This document shows, in pieces, positions 16,758 to 26,707 of a stretch of DNA of 64,000 nucleotides. The notes under the pieces were generated by a model. The model was given only the letters and a program-made list of their open reading frames with translations, made no database searches and was not told the origin of the DNA. The position numbers and the translations under genes were made by a program. The stretch comes from Acidimicrobiia bacterium. GTDB taxonomy: Bacteria; Actinomycetota; Acidimicrobiia; Spongiisociales; Spongiisociaceae. Location: positions 1-64,000 of the forward strand of contig JAGWAN010000027.1 in the NCBI GenBank assembly GCA_021296345.1. The letters are read 5' to 3'. Positions within the stretch are counted from its first letter, which is position 1. Each line of letters starts with the position of its first letter.

Positions 16758-17657
16758 TCACCGGGTGAAGAAGAGCTGGAACTCCATGATGCCGTGGTCC
16801 TCGACCGAGATGACAGCGACGGACGCCGGGGCGGTCACTCCGTAGTCGCTGAAGATCACCTCAGCCGAGCCCACGACCACGATGGTGTCCCCGGCGAGTT
16901 GCGCCTCCAACTCGAACACGCCGCGGTTGGTGACCCCCTTGATCGTGGGGTCTCCTACGGCCGAAGCCGAGAAACTCTCGCCCTCGAGTGTCCCGACGGG
17001 CAGATCCACGGGTTCTACGAGTGTGAACAGGGCCAGCGGAAACTCCTCGGTGTTGAGGGCTTTCCGTGCATGGCTGTCACGGTGGCTGTCGTCGGTCTGC
17101 AGAGTGGCCATCTCGACCTCCACCGTGGCGGCAACCAGAGCGGTGCCACTTATCTCGATAGCACCGGCCACCTCGGCCGTGCGACCCACCACGGTGGATT
17201 CGTCGACACCGCCCGCCAGCACCTCCACCACCCTGTAGCCGGCAAAGCTGACCGCGGCATCGCCGGTCGGTCCATCGGTCCCTTCGGTGGTGACTACGGT
17301 CCATTCCCCAGCCAAGCCTGCTGCTTCGGTGTCCAAAGCAGTCGTCTCGGTGTCGGTTGACGGGGTGTCATCGCCAGTCGTGGTGGTCAATGTGGTGGCG
17401 GGAGTATCCGGTCCGATGTTCGGTGTCGTTCCGGTGGATTCGGTGGTCGGTGTGGAGTCCGAGCTACGGTCGTCGGACTCAGATGGCGATGAGCCGGCGC
17501 TCTCATCGCCGGCTGCGGTCTCCAGGCGAGCCCTGGCCGCCGCCAGACCGACCGGCTCGGGTCCATCGGCCCGCAGGCTCCACCACCCGACCGCGGCGAT
17601 GGCCACACAGACGATCGCCACTAATGCTCCTGTGATGATCCTGGTGGGCTTGCTCAC
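16758..17657 (-). CDS. YceI-family protein, membrane-anchored
   Basis: A 299-residue protein with an N-terminal transmembrane helix (IITGALVAIVCVAIAAVGWW), a long Ser/Thr/Asp-rich linker (about 45-115) and a C-terminal YceI lipocalin-like domain. That domain has the family pattern of VAGAIEISGTALVAATVEVEMATLQTDDS-type strands, then FPLALF, GVTNRGVFELEAQLAGD and IISVEDHGIMEFQL-like ends. YceI proteins bind isoprenoids or other hydrophobic molecules. It starts 9 bases after the sensor kinase stop, so it is probably part of the response regulator-kinase operon. Confidence 0.83.
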   Translation of the reverse strand: MSKPTRIITGALVAIVCVAIAAVGWWSLRADGPEPVGLAAARARLETAAGDESAGSSPSESDDRSSDSTPTTESTGTTPNIGPDTPATTLTTTTGDDTPSTDTETTALDTEAAGLAGEWTVVTTEGTDGPTGDAAVSFAGYRVVEVLAGGVDESTVVGRTAEVAGAIEISGTALVAATVEVEMATLQTDDSHRDSHARKALNTEEFPLALFTLVEPVDLPVGTLEGESFSASAVGDPTIKGVTNRGVFELEAQLAGDTIVVVGSAEVIFSDYGVTAPASVAVISVEDHGIMEFQLFFTR

Positions 17658-17666
17658 GGAGCGGAC

Positions 17667-19052
17667 CTATCGTCCTGTCGCTGGGAACTGCACGGTGAAT
17701 CGGGTGCCGGTAGGTTGGCGGGCGGTCACGCTCACCTTGCCTTCCATGACCTCAATCAGTTCGGCCACGATTGTCAGGCCCAAACCCGAGCCGGCCTCTT
17801 CGATCCGGGGCATGTGCCGGGCCACGTAGAGGCGTTCGAATAGGTGGGGCCGGTCCTCGTGGCTGATACCGGGACCATCATCGTCCACCGTGATGACGGC
17901 CCACGTCTTTGCTCCCTGATACTCGGGCCGAGACTCCACCTGTACCAGGGAACCGGCGAACTTGAGGGCATTCTGAACCAGGTTGGCGACCACCTGGGCC
18001 ACCCGAACGGGGTCGCACCAGGCTGTGATCGGCTCCTCGTTGATCACCCGCAACTCAACGCCTCGATCGGCCGCGACCTGGGCGAATCCGGCACAGACGT
18101 CTTCCACCACGGGGGCCAAGTCCGTAAGGCGATTCTCGAGCGTGAACTCCCGGGCATCCAGTCGAGCCAGGTCCAGCAGGTCACCCACCAGCCGTTCCAG
18201 GCGAATCGCCTCGGAGACGATGACCTCGGCAGCCTGCTCCCGGTTGTCCGCGGCGCCATCGGCGATGGCCTCTCCGTAGCCCCTGATGGAGGTGAGCGGA
18301 GTGCGCAGGTCATGGGAGATGGACATCAGGAACCGCCGTTCCAAGTCCTGGGAGCGTTCCAGCGAGGCGGCCATCTCGTTGATCGAGGTCGACAAGTCGT
18401 TGATCTCGTCCCGGCGATCCTCCTCCACCGGGACACGGGCGCTTAGGTCGCCGCCCGCGATCAACCGGGTAGCGTCACGGGCCTGGCTGAGCGGTCCGGC
18501 GATCCGGCGGCCCAGGATCACGGCCACAACTACTCCCAGAGCCAGTGATATCGCCGCTGACACTCCCAACCATCGCAGGACCGCTGCCAGGAACTGATCG
18601 GCGGTGTCGGTCAGGACCACGACGATTGTCAAGGGGCCCGCTCGTTCCGCAGCCGCCGCCCACGCAGTGGAGCCCTCTATCCCGCTAGTCGACTCGGCGA
18701 CCCCCGAGGCCAACGGGTCCAGGCCCTCGGCTGGCACATTCTCCGGCAAGTCGCCCACGAATGCTCCGTCTTCGAGGAGCAGGACGGTCACGTCCTTGCG
18801 ATCGAGATTCTCGGCAGCCTGGTTCAGGTGCGAACTCAGGTGCGAACTCAGGTGCGAACTCAGGTGCGAGTCGTCGTCATCCTCCACGTGGACAGTCACC
18901 ATCAGGCTGACCAGAACGTCAGCCTCCTGCTCCAACACTTGCTGGATTGCGTGGCGATCGGTCTGGCGCACCAGGGCCAGAGTCACGATTCCGGCCAGCA
19001 GCAGGGCCACAGCAACCGTTCCCACCACGGCAATAGACAACCGCCGTTGCAT
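17667..19052 (-). CDS. Two-component sensor histidine kinase
   Basis: A 461-residue membrane kinase. TM1 is at about 7-28 and TM2 at about 159-181, enclosing a 130-residue extracytoplasmic sensor with an acidic/His tract VEDDDDS followed by four copies of a SHLS unit (63-76). HAMP covers about 182-235, with the H-box SISHDLRTPLTS (His247), N-box NLVQNALKF, G-box DDDGPGIS and GSGLGLTIV. The tract of Asp and His in the sensor resembles metal-binding sequence but ligand is unknown. It is 10 bases downstream of its response regulator. Confidence 0.92.
   Translation of the reverse strand: MQRRLSIAVVGTVAVALLLAGIVTLALVRQTDRHAIQQVLEQEADVLVSLMVTVHVEDDDDSHLSSHLSSHLSSHLNQAAENLDRKDVTVLLLEDGAFVGDLPENVPAEGLDPLASGVAESTSGIEGSTAWAAAAERAGPLTIVVVLTDTADQFLAAVLRWLGVSAAISLALGVVVAVILGRRIAGPLSQARDATRLIAGGDLSARVPVEEDRRDEINDLSTSINEMAASLERSQDLERRFLMSISHDLRTPLTSIRGYGEAIADGAADNREQAAEVIVSEAIRLERLVGDLLDLARLDAREFTLENRLTDLAPVVEDVCAGFAQVAADRGVELRVINEEPITAWCDPVRVAQVVANLVQNALKFAGSLVQVESRPEYQGAKTWAVITVDDDGPGISHEDRPHLFERLYVARHMPRIEEAGSGLGLTIVAELIEVMEGKVSVTARQPTGTRFTVQFPATGR
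18826..18870 (-). repeat. 12-bp tandem repeat inside the sensor kinase gene
   Basis: AGGTGCGAACTC is repeated three times exactly (18826-18861) followed by a nine-base partial copy ending GAG (18862-18870). On the coding strand it encodes a repeated Ser-Ser-His-Leu unit in the extracytoplasmic sensor. Because the unit is 12 bases, copy number changes would keep the frame and only alter sensor length and histidine count. Confidence 0.85.
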
Positions 19053-19062
19053 ATCCGTTCCC

Positions 19063-19749
19063 TCAGTCCAGCCGGTAGCCCACGCCTCGGACGGTGGTAA
19101 TCGTCAGAGCATCGCCGAGCTTCTTGCGGAGTTGGAACACATGGACGTCCACCGTGCGCTCGTCACCCACCCAGTCCCATCCCCACACGCCATCCAACAG
19201 CTGGCGGCGGGAGAGGGCTATTCCCATGTTCTCGGCCAAGTACTGGAGCAGATCGAACTCCCGGGCGGTGACCGGCACCGGATCGCCCCTCCGGCGTACC
19301 TCGCGGCGGTCGGTGTCCACCTCCGCTTCCCCGATCTCCAGGATCGGGGGCAGGGTGGCCAGCGATACGCGGTTGCTGCGCCGTAGCACGGCCCGGATCC
19401 GCGCCACCAGCTCGCGGGGGGAGAATGGCTTGGTCACGTAGTCGTCGGCGCCTAGCTCCAGCCCGACGATCCGGTCGATCTCGCCGTCACGGGCGGTGAG
19501 CATGATGATGGGGACATCAGAGGTAGCCCGCAGCTCCCGGCACAGCTGGATACCGTCCAGATCGCCGGGCAGCCCGATGTCGAGGATGACCAACTCGGGC
19601 CGGTACTGCTTTATGCGGTCCAACCCGGTGGCGCCGTCCGCCGCCTTGTACACCCGGTAGCCGTCCCGCCGCAGGTACATGTCCACCAGGCCGGCGATAT
19701 TGGGATCGTCCTCCACCACGACGACCGCCGGTTCATCTATTCCCCTCAC
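19063..19749 (-). CDS. OmpR-family response regulator
   Basis: A 228-residue regulator with receiver domain (acidic pair Asp14-Asp15, phospho-acceptor Asp57 in LVILDIGLPGDLDG, switch Lys in YVTKPFSPRELVARI) and a C-terminal winged helix with the OmpR/PhoB signature VWGWDWVGDERTVDVHVFQL and GVGYRLD. The GTG at 19749, with GGGAG nine bases upstream, is taken as start because the receiver begins there. It is first in an operon with the sensor kinase and YceI. Confidence 0.92.
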   Translation of the reverse strand: MRGIDEPAVVVVEDDPNIAGLVDMYLRRDGYRVYKAADGATGLDRIKQYRPELVILDIGLPGDLDGIQLCRELRATSDVPIIMLTARDGEIDRIVGLELGADDYVTKPFSPRELVARIRAVLRRSNRVSLATLPPILEIGEAEVDTDRREVRRRGDPVPVTAREFDLLQYLAENMGIALSRRQLLDGVWGWDWVGDERTVDVHVFQLRKKLGDALTITTVRGVGYRLD

Positions 19750-19869
19750 ATGCCCATGCTCCCACAGGTATATGAGCAAACTGTTAAGTGGCTTCGCATG
19801 GAGTAGCTCCTGGAACGAGCAGGACTCCCCCAACCCAGGGGAACACGCGCGCTCCGGACCTACGCCGTC

Positions 19870-21102
19870 CTAGCCCTCCAGGTGGTGGGTGATGTTGTAG
19901 GTGGTGAGCATCGGATGCCTGTCTGGAGCGATGGCCACCTGGGTGACCGATGTGTTCTCCAGGGGACCCAGCAACCGGGCCCTGGCGTAGTCGAGTCCGA
20001 GTATGGCGGTGGAATAGGCCTTGATGGCCCCTCCGTGTGACGCTGCCGCCACCCGGCGCCCCCTGTAGGTGTCGGCGAGGGCGCTGATGAACCCGGCCAC
20101 CCGATCCTGGACCTCCTTCCAGGTCTCGCCGGTGCCGCCCCGCCGGATGTCCTGGCGGTCCCGGGGATACCCGCCGAGCCGGCCCGACGCCTCCAGCTCC
20201 TCCCACAGCTCCCCCTCCCACTCACCGAAGCTCATCTCCATGAGTTCGTCCACCAGCACCGGTGCGCGTCCGAAGGCGATCTCTGCCGTGGACGCCGCCC
20301 TTCGGAGCGTGGAGGAGAAGACCTCGTCGACCCTCCCGATCCATGACGCCAAACGCCGAGCCTGCTCCTGTCCGTCGGGGTGCAGATCGCTGTCGACACG
20401 CCCCTGGGCCCGCCGTTCCAGGTTGGCCTGCGTCACACCGTGGCGGATGAGATCGACCACGATGCCGCCGCCGTCCCGCGTGTAGCCCGCCCAGAAGGAC
20501 ACGGGCCCGAGATGGGCGGCGTCGTTGTAGCGCAGGATGCTCGCCTCTTCACCGTCGAAGGCCACTTCGCAGAGGGCGGTGTTGGACAGGAACCCGAGCC
20601 GGCGACCCCCTGTCGGAAGGCCGAGTAGGCGCCAGAGCAACAACTCGATGAGGCCGCCGTGGGTGAAGACCAGGCCGGTCTGTCCTTCCTCGAGCCGGCC
20701 CACCAGGTCGGTCAGCGCCGCCCAGCCCCGCTCGGACACCTGGCGGGGCGACTCGCCGGTCTCGCCCATCCGCAGGTCGTAGTCCTCGTTAAGCCGGGCC
20801 AGATCGTGGCCGTAGTGGGTTTGGACCCATTCGCCGGGCTGGCCCTCCCAGACGCCGATGTCGCCCTCCCGCCACGCGGCCACCACCCGCGGCCGGAATC
20901 CCGCTATCTCGGCGGTGTGAAGGGACCGTTCGAGATCGGAGCTCTCTACCAGATCGAACCGCCGGTTGGCCAGCCTCGGGGCGGCCGATCCGGCCTGATC
21001 CCGGCCCCGGGCGGTCAGCGGCGAGGAGGTAGCACCCTGCCAGATCTCGCCGGCGTTGGCTTCGGACTCCCCGTGCCGGACCAGCAGCACCCGTTTCACC
21101 AC
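19870..21102 (-). CDS. Tandem histidine phosphatase (two phosphoglycerate mutase-like domains)
   Basis: The 410-residue protein is two histidine-phosphatase domains in one chain. Domain 1 (1-200) has LVRHGESEAN with catalytic His10 and FTHGG with His148. Domain 2 (about 214-410) has LIRHGVTQAN with His221 and ASHGGAIKA with His356. Both carry the general-acid Glu region (GVWEGQ; FGEWEGE). Each active site looks complete. The family dephosphorylates small phospho-metabolites such as phosphoglycolate, adenosylcobalamin precursors or sugar phosphates. It starts 19 bases after hppA and probably shares its mRNA. Confidence 0.85.
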   Translation of the reverse strand: MVKRVLLVRHGESEANAGEIWQGATSSPLTARGRDQAGSAAPRLANRRFDLVESSDLERSLHTAEIAGFRPRVVAAWREGDIGVWEGQPGEWVQTHYGHDLARLNEDYDLRMGETGESPRQVSERGWAALTDLVGRLEEGQTGLVFTHGGLIELLLWRLLGLPTGGRRLGFLSNTALCEVAFDGEEASILRYNDAAHLGPVSFWAGYTRDGGGIVVDLIRHGVTQANLERRAQGRVDSDLHPDGQEQARRLASWIGRVDEVFSSTLRRAASTAEIAFGRAPVLVDELMEMSFGEWEGELWEELEASGRLGGYPRDRQDIRRGGTGETWKEVQDRVAGFISALADTYRGRRVAAASHGGAIKAYSTAILGLDYARARLLGPLENTSVTQVAIAPDRHPMLTTYNITHHLEG

Positions 21103-21121
21103 GGAGCAGGGTGATGAGAGA

Positions 21122-23185
21122 TCAGATGAATGCGGCGGCGAAGATCAGGGAGACGATGGTCATCACCTTGATGACTATGTTCATCGCCGGGCCGGCAGTG
21201 TCCTTGAACGGATCTCCCACCGTGTCGCCGATAACCGCCGCCTTGTGCTGCTCCGAGCCCTTGCCCCCGAATGCGCCGCTCTCGATCAGCTTCTTGGCGT
21301 TGTCCCAGGCACCCCCGGCGTTGGCCATGAAGATGGCCAGGAGGAACCCGGTCACCAGCGCTCCGGCCAGCAGGCCGCCCAGCGCCTCCACGTCGATGAA
21401 GCCCACGACCAGCGGGAGGGCCACTGCCAGGGCGCCCGGGATGACCATCTCCCGTAGCGCCGAACCGGTGGCGATGTCCACCGCCTTGGCGTACTCGGGC
21501 CGGGCGTTCGGATCGCCCGCCAGCAATCCGGGGATCTCGCGGAACTGCCGCCGCACCTCTTCGATCATCCGGAAGGCGGCTCTCCCGACCGCCTTGATGG
21601 TGAGCGCGGCGAACAGGAACGGGAACATGCCGCCCAGGAACAAGCCCACGGTCGTGCCCACGTTGGTGATGTCGATGGAGTCCAGGCCGACGGCTTGGGT
21701 GAAGGCGGCGAACAGGGCCAGCGCCGTAACCGCTGCCGATCCGATGGCGAAGCCCTTGCCCAGTGCGGCGGTGGTGTTGCCCAGCGCGTCCAGCTCGTCG
21801 GTTGCTTCCCGCACCTCGGGCGGCAGATGGGCCATCTCGGCGATACCCCCGGCGTTATCGGCTATCGGCCCGTAGGCATCCACCGCCACCGTGATCCCGA
21901 GCGTGGAGAGGACCCCGATGGCCGCTATGGCCACGCCGTAGATCCCGCCGCCGTCTCCGATAGCCCAGTCCCCGGCCGCGTATGCGCCGGCGATCCCGGC
22001 GGCGACCACCACCACCGAGATGGCGGCGGAGCGCATCCCCTCGGCTATTCCGGCCAGCACCACCGTGGCCGGACCGGTCTCGGACTGGCGGGCGATCTCC
22101 TTTACGGTCTTGTAGTGGTCGGAGGTGAATATCTCCGATATCTTGCCCACGCAGATCCCCACCGCCAGGCCGACCAGCACCGCCAGGGACAGGCCGAAGG
22201 GGTTCTCCACCCCGCTCGATCCCCCGAACACCACGTTGGTGAGAATCAGAACGCCGATGACGGTGAGTCCCACCGCCACGTTGTTCCCGCGGTGCAGGGC
22301 CTTGGCCAGGTTGTCCCCGGTCACCCTCACGAAGAAGGAGCCGATGATGGCGGCGAACATCCCGATGGCGGCGACGGCCAGGGGGAAGATGATTGCCTCG
22401 GTGGCGAAGGACCTCGAAGCGAACACGATGGCGGCGTAGGCGATAGGGGCCACTATCGAGCCGACGTAGGACTCGAAGAGGTCGGCCCCCATGCCGGCCA
22501 CGTCTCCTACATTGTCGCCGACGTTGTCGGCGATCACGGCCGGGTTCCGGGGGTCATCCTCGGGGATGCCCGCCTCGACCTTCCCCACCAGATCGGCCCC
22601 CACATCGGCCGCCTTGGTGTAGATGCCGCCGCCCACTCTGGCGAAGAGGGCGATGGACGACCCTCCCAGGCCGATGGCGGCGATGATGTTGTACTGGTCC
22701 GAGTCGCTGATGCTCAGCACGTTGACGAACAGGAGATAGCCGATGGTCACTCCCAGCAGGCCCAGTCCGGCTACGCAGAATCCCATCACAGCGCCCCCGC
22801 GGAAGGCCACCGGCAGGGCGCTCTTCACCCCGCCGACCCGGGCCGCCTCGGCAGTCCGGGAGTTGGCCGCGGTGGCGATCCGCATCCCGGCGAAGCCAGC
22901 GCCGGCCGACAGGACCGCACCGAAAATGTAGGCAATCGAACCCCACGGCGCCCCCCAAGGAAGGACCACCGAGATGAGGACCGCCATCACCACCACGAAG
23001 ACGGCCACCCACGTGTACTCACGCCTCATGAAGGCGTTGGCGCCCTCCCGGATGGCTGCGGAAAGCTCCCGCATGCGGTCGTTGCCCTGATCGGCGGCCA
23101 TGACCACGCGGGCGTAGTAGGCGGCCAGGACCAGGGCCGCCAGCCCTGCGATGAGCGCGATCACCAGTACGGCATCTGAAGACAT
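21122..23185 (-). CDS. hppA: Membrane-bound ion-pumping pyrophosphatase
   Basis: The 687-residue integral membrane protein hydrolyses PPi to drive cation transport. It has the catalytic loop DVGADLVGKVE (194-204), the NVGDNVGDVAGMGADLFESY segment (221-240) and the C-terminal GDTVGDPFKDTAGPAMN motif. GNTTAALGKGF (468-478) has Ala472 and Gly475 where K+-independent enzymes carry Lys and Thr, so K+ dependence is predicted. Glu238 in FESYVGS is at the position found in Na+-pumping members, so Na+ or mixed Na+/H+ transport is possible. The ATG at 23185 has AAGAGG upstream. Confidence 0.93.
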   Translation of the reverse strand: MSSDAVLVIALIAGLAALVLAAYYARVVMAADQGNDRMRELSAAIREGANAFMRREYTWVAVFVVVMAVLISVVLPWGAPWGSIAYIFGAVLSAGAGFAGMRIATAANSRTAEAARVGGVKSALPVAFRGGAVMGFCVAGLGLLGVTIGYLLFVNVLSISDSDQYNIIAAIGLGGSSIALFARVGGGIYTKAADVGADLVGKVEAGIPEDDPRNPAVIADNVGDNVGDVAGMGADLFESYVGSIVAPIAYAAIVFASRSFATEAIIFPLAVAAIGMFAAIIGSFFVRVTGDNLAKALHRGNNVAVGLTVIGVLILTNVVFGGSSGVENPFGLSLAVLVGLAVGICVGKISEIFTSDHYKTVKEIARQSETGPATVVLAGIAEGMRSAAISVVVVAAGIAGAYAAGDWAIGDGGGIYGVAIAAIGVLSTLGITVAVDAYGPIADNAGGIAEMAHLPPEVREATDELDALGNTTAALGKGFAIGSAAVTALALFAAFTQAVGLDSIDITNVGTTVGLFLGGMFPFLFAALTIKAVGRAAFRMIEEVRRQFREIPGLLAGDPNARPEYAKAVDIATGSALREMVIPGALAVALPLVVGFIDVEALGGLLAGALVTGFLLAIFMANAGGAWDNAKKLIESGAFGGKGSEQHKAAVIGDTVGDPFKDTAGPAMNIVIKVMTIVSLIFAAAFI

Positions 23186-23294
23186 ACGTCAGACCTCTTG
23201 TTCGACTCGGGATGTCGGAGTATATGGCGCCCGTCGGCACGGCCGGACCGTCCCGCCGTCGGGCGTGACGCAAACGGGCGCCCCCTCGGGCCGA

Positions 23295-25451
23295 TTAGCC
23301 ACCGGCCAACCGGAGCTTCAGGCCTGCTCGCTTCGCGTGCAGGATGGGTTCGGTATAGCCCGAGGGCTGTTTCGTCCCGAGAAAAACCAGGTCGCAGGCG
23401 GCCTTGAAGGCCGGGCCGTCGAAGGCCGGTGCCATGGGCCGGTAGCCAGGATCGCCGGCGTTCTGACGATCGACCACCACCGCCATCCGCTTCATCGTCT
23501 CCATGACCTGATCGCGGTCCACCACCCCGTGGTGGAGCCAGTTGGCGATGTGTTGGGACGAGATTCGGCAGGTGGCCCGGTCCTCCATGAGCCCTACGTC
23601 GTTGATGTCGAGAACCTTGGAGCAGCCGATTCCCTGATCGACCCACCGCACCACGTAGCCCAGGATTCCCTGCGCATTGTTGCGGAGCTCGGCGGCGATC
23701 TCCTCGGGTGTCCAGTCGGTCCTGGGGGCCAGCGGTATCTCGAGCAGCTCCGCCAGGTTGCGGGGTGGGCGGCGGGCGATCTCGTCCTGGCGGGCGGCCA
23801 CGTCAACCCGGTGGTAGTGGGTGGCGTGGAGGGTGGCTGCGGTCGGAGAGGGGACCCACGCGCAGTCTGCGCCGGCCATCGGATGGCCAACCTTCTCCTC
23901 GAGCATGGCCGCCATCAGGTCAGGAGCGGCCCACATCCCCTTGCCGATCTGGGCCCTGCCCCGGAGACCGCAGGCTATGCCCACATCCACGTTCCAGTCC
24001 TCGTAGGCCTGGATCCAGCCCTGGGCCTTCATCCGGGTCTTGGGCACCATCGGTCCGGCTTCCATGGAGGTGTGAATCTCGTCGGCCGTGCGATCGAGGA
24101 AGCCGGTGTTGATGAAGACGATCCTCGACCGGGCGGCCCGAATGCATTCGGCCAGGTTGAGGGTGGTGCGGCGCTCCTCGTCCATCAGACCGATCTTGAC
24201 GGTGTCGCGAGGGAGGCCCAGCACGTCCTCCACATGGTCGAACACATCGGAGGCGAAGGCCGTCTCGTCGGATCCGTGCATCTTGGGTTTGACCACGTAG
24301 AAGGAACCGGTCCGGGAGTTGCGCCCGGCAGCCGGCCCCCGCAGGTCGTGACACGCCACCAGCGTGGTGACCATTGCGTCCACCAGACCTTCGTAGGCCT
24401 CGTTCCCGTCTCGGTCGAGGACAGCCGGAGTGGTCATCAGGTGTCCCACGTTGCGGGCCAGGAACAGGGAAAGACCCGGGAGCGTGAAGCCCGATCCGTC
24501 GGGCGCGGTGTAGGTCCGATCCTGTGCCAGCCGACGGGTGAAGGTCTGGCCGTTCTTGGTCACGTCGGCGGTGAGATCGCCCCTGGTCAGGCCCAGCAGG
24601 TTGCGGTAGGCGAGCGCCTTGTCCGCCGCGTCGACAGCGGCGATGGAGTCCTCGAGGTCGAGGATGGTCGTGACCGCCGCTTCCATCACGATGTCCGACA
24701 CCCCGGCCGGATCGTGGGCGCCGATGGGATGCTCGGCGTCGATCTCGATGGCGATGTGAAGACCGTTGTTGCGGAGCAGCACCGCGCCGGGCGAGTCGGG
24801 GGTTCCCTGGTAACCGGCCAGCTGGTCCGGGTGGGCCAGGCAGGTGGTGACGCCCGATGACAATCGCACCCGCAACCCTCCGTCCGCCAAGGAGTACCGG
24901 GTGGCGTAGGCGTGCGAGCCATCGGAGAGCGGGACCACGTCGTCCAGGAAACCCCGGCACCAAGCCACCACCAGGCGACCGCGGGCCGGCTCGTATGGAC
25001 CTGCCGGGGGCGGATCGCCCAGCACATCGGTCCCGTAGAGGGCGTCGTAGAGGGATCCCCATCGGGCGTTCAAGGCGTTGAGGGCGAACCGGGCGTTCAT
25101 GATCGGGACCACCAGTTGGGGTCCGGCCACATCGGCCATCTCGGGGTCCACGTTGGAGGTAGTGATCGAGAACTCCGGGGCCCTGGGCTCGATGTAGCCG
25201 ATCTTCTCCAGGAAGGACCGGTAGGCCGCCCCATTCAGCGCCCCACCCCGGTTGGCCCGGTGCCAGTCGTCGATGGTGGCCTGGAGTTCGGCGCGCTGTT
25301 CGAGCAGGCCCCGGTTCCGCGGACCGAATTCGTTGATCAGGTCGGAGAACCCGTTCCAGAAGGCACCGGCGTCCACGCCGCTGCCGGGGAGTGCCTCCTC
25401 GGTGATGAACCGGTAAAGCTCGTCGGCGACTACCAGCCCCTCGATCTCCAT
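23295..25451 (-). CDS. glcB: Malate synthase G
   Basis: Condenses glyoxylate with acetyl-CoA to malate. At 718 residues it is the long G isoform rather than isoform A. Recognisable family stretches include [37 protein letters not shown]-like [50 protein letters not shown], and the C-terminal [11 protein letters not shown]-like region. GAGGAG lies nine bases before ATG 25451. It follows an FMN alpha-hydroxyacid oxidase by 35 bases, an arrangement that makes sense if that enzyme supplies glyoxylate from glycolate. Confidence 0.95.
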   Translation of the reverse strand: MEIEGLVVADELYRFITEEALPGSGVDAGAFWNGFSDLINEFGPRNRGLLEQRAELQATIDDWHRANRGGALNGAAYRSFLEKIGYIEPRAPEFSITTSNVDPEMADVAGPQLVVPIMNARFALNALNARWGSLYDALYGTDVLGDPPPAGPYEPARGRLVVAWCRGFLDDVVPLSDGSHAYATRYSLADGGLRVRLSSGVTTCLAHPDQLAGYQGTPDSPGAVLLRNNGLHIAIEIDAEHPIGAHDPAGVSDIVMEAAVTTILDLEDSIAAVDAADKALAYRNLLGLTRGDLTADVTKNGQTFTRRLAQDRTYTAPDGSGFTLPGLSLFLARNVGHLMTTPAVLDRDGNEAYEGLVDAMVTTLVACHDLRGPAAGRNSRTGSFYVVKPKMHGSDETAFASDVFDHVEDVLGLPRDTVKIGLMDEERRTTLNLAECIRAARSRIVFINTGFLDRTADEIHTSMEAGPMVPKTRMKAQGWIQAYEDWNVDVGIACGLRGRAQIGKGMWAAPDLMAAMLEEKVGHPMAGADCAWVPSPTAATLHATHYHRVDVAARQDEIARRPPRNLAELLEIPLAPRTDWTPEEIAAELRNNAQGILGYVVRWVDQGIGCSKVLDINDVGLMEDRATCRISSQHIANWLHHGVVDRDQVMETMKRMAVVVDRQNAGDPGYRPMAPAFDGPAFKAACDLVFLGTKQPSGYTEPILHAKRAGLKLRLAGG

Positions 25452-25486
25452 GGCGTTTTCTCCTCGGCGTCTGCCGGCCGGCAGCC

Positions 25487-26707
25487 CTAGGGTCGGCGTC
25501 GCACGAGATCCCGGCCCACCTCGCCAACCGACCGCACTCCGGCCAGCGCCATGGTAGAACGCATCGTCTCCGCCAAGAAGTCAAGCACCCAGTCGACTCC
25601 CTTCTCCCCACCGGCGCCCAGCCCGTACAAGTAGGCGCGGCCCACCATGACTGCCCGAGCGCCGAGGGCGAGTGCTTTCAGGATGTCGGACCCTCGCCGC
25701 ACCCCGCCGTCGCAGATGATCTCTGCCGCGTCGCCCACCTCTTGAGCGATCGGCTCGATGAGCCCGATGGGTGTCGGGGCGCCTTCCAGCTGGCGACCGC
25801 CGTGGTTCGAGACGGCGATTGCGTCCACGCCGTGCTCGACTGCCCGGCGGGCGTCTGCCACGGACTGGATCCCCTTGATGACGATCGGGCCTTCCCAGAT
25901 CGACCGGAACCATTCGATGTCCGACCACGACAGGCCGGCGTCGAACTGGTCGTGGACCAGGCTTGCGAGAGCCACGGCCGAGCTGCCGTCATGGTCGGTG
26001 AGGCCCACCACATTGGAGAAGGTGATCGGTTCGGCGGTGATGAAACGCCATGTCCACGACGGCCTCCGTATCCCGTCGAGGAGCATGTCGAGCCCCAGCT
26101 TGGGGGGCAGCGTCATCCCGTTGCGCACGTCCCGTTCCCGGCGGCCCGGCACCGCCAGGTCGACTGTGACGCACAGCGCCTCGTAGCCGCTCGCGGCCGC
26201 TCGCTCGATCATGTTGCGAACCAGCCCCCGGTCCTTCCAGACGTATACCTGGAACCAGTTGCGACCCCCGGCGCCCGCATCGGCCACCTCCTCAATGGAG
26301 CGGGTTCCCAGTGTGGACAGGGAATAGGGGATGTCACGGCGGGCCGCGGCCCGAGCCACCGACAGCTCGCCCTCGGGATCGACGATCCGGGTGAAGCCGG
26401 TGGGGGCGAGGACCACCGGCATCGGGAGGGGCCGGCCCAGGAGGGTGGAGGAGGTGTCGATGTGCGTCACATCCCGGAGCACGGAGGGGACGAACTCCCA
26501 GTTGTGATAGTCGGAGCTGTTGCGACGGTATGTGATCTCATCCTCGGCAGCACCGTCGACGTAGTCGAAAACACCTCGGGGCAGGCGGCGGCGAGCGATG
26601 AGACGAAGGTCGGCGATGTTGGCCGCGGATTGCATGCGCCGCAGGTCGGGGTCACTTTCGAAGGTTCGGAAGCGTGCTACCGACCTGATCGTTCGGAACA
26701 TACCCAT
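25487..26707 (-). CDS. FMN-dependent alpha-hydroxyacid oxidase/dehydrogenase
   Basis: A 406-residue TIM-barrel flavoenzyme of the lactate dehydrogenase LldD/glycolate oxidase family. It has the substrate and FMN motifs [47 protein letters not shown], the catalytic His in [13 protein letters not shown] and the FMN-phosphate site [19 protein letters not shown]-lactate is the usual call for this subgroup. Coupling to malate synthase G suggests glycolate as an alternative substrate. ATG 26707 (with a second ATG at 26701) begins the conserved part; the upstream in-frame extension to 26860 is not family-like. Confidence 0.87.
   Translation of the reverse strand: MGMFRTIRSVARFRTFESDPDLRRMQSAANIADLRLIARRRLPRGVFDYVDGAAEDEITYRRNSSDYHNWEFVPSVLRDVTHIDTSSTLLGRPLPMPVVLAPTGFTRIVDPEGELSVARAAARRDIPYSLSTLGTRSIEEVADAGAGGRNWFQVYVWKDRGLVRNMIERAAASGYEALCVTVDLAVPGRRERDVRNGMTLPPKLGLDMLLDGIRRPSWTWRFITAEPITFSNVVGLTDHDGSSAVALASLVHDQFDAGLSWSDIEWFRSIWEGPIVIKGIQSVADARRAVEHGVDAIAVSNHGGRQLEGAPTPIGLIEPIAQEVGDAAEIICDGGVRRGSDILKALALGARAVMVGRAYLYGLGAGGEKGVDWVLDFLAETMRSTMALAGVRSVGEVGRDLVRRRP

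Noticed and set aside
21695-23179. Long plus-strand frame opposite hppA
   Set aside because: Shadow of a highly conserved membrane pyrophosphatase; no motif and no start signal.
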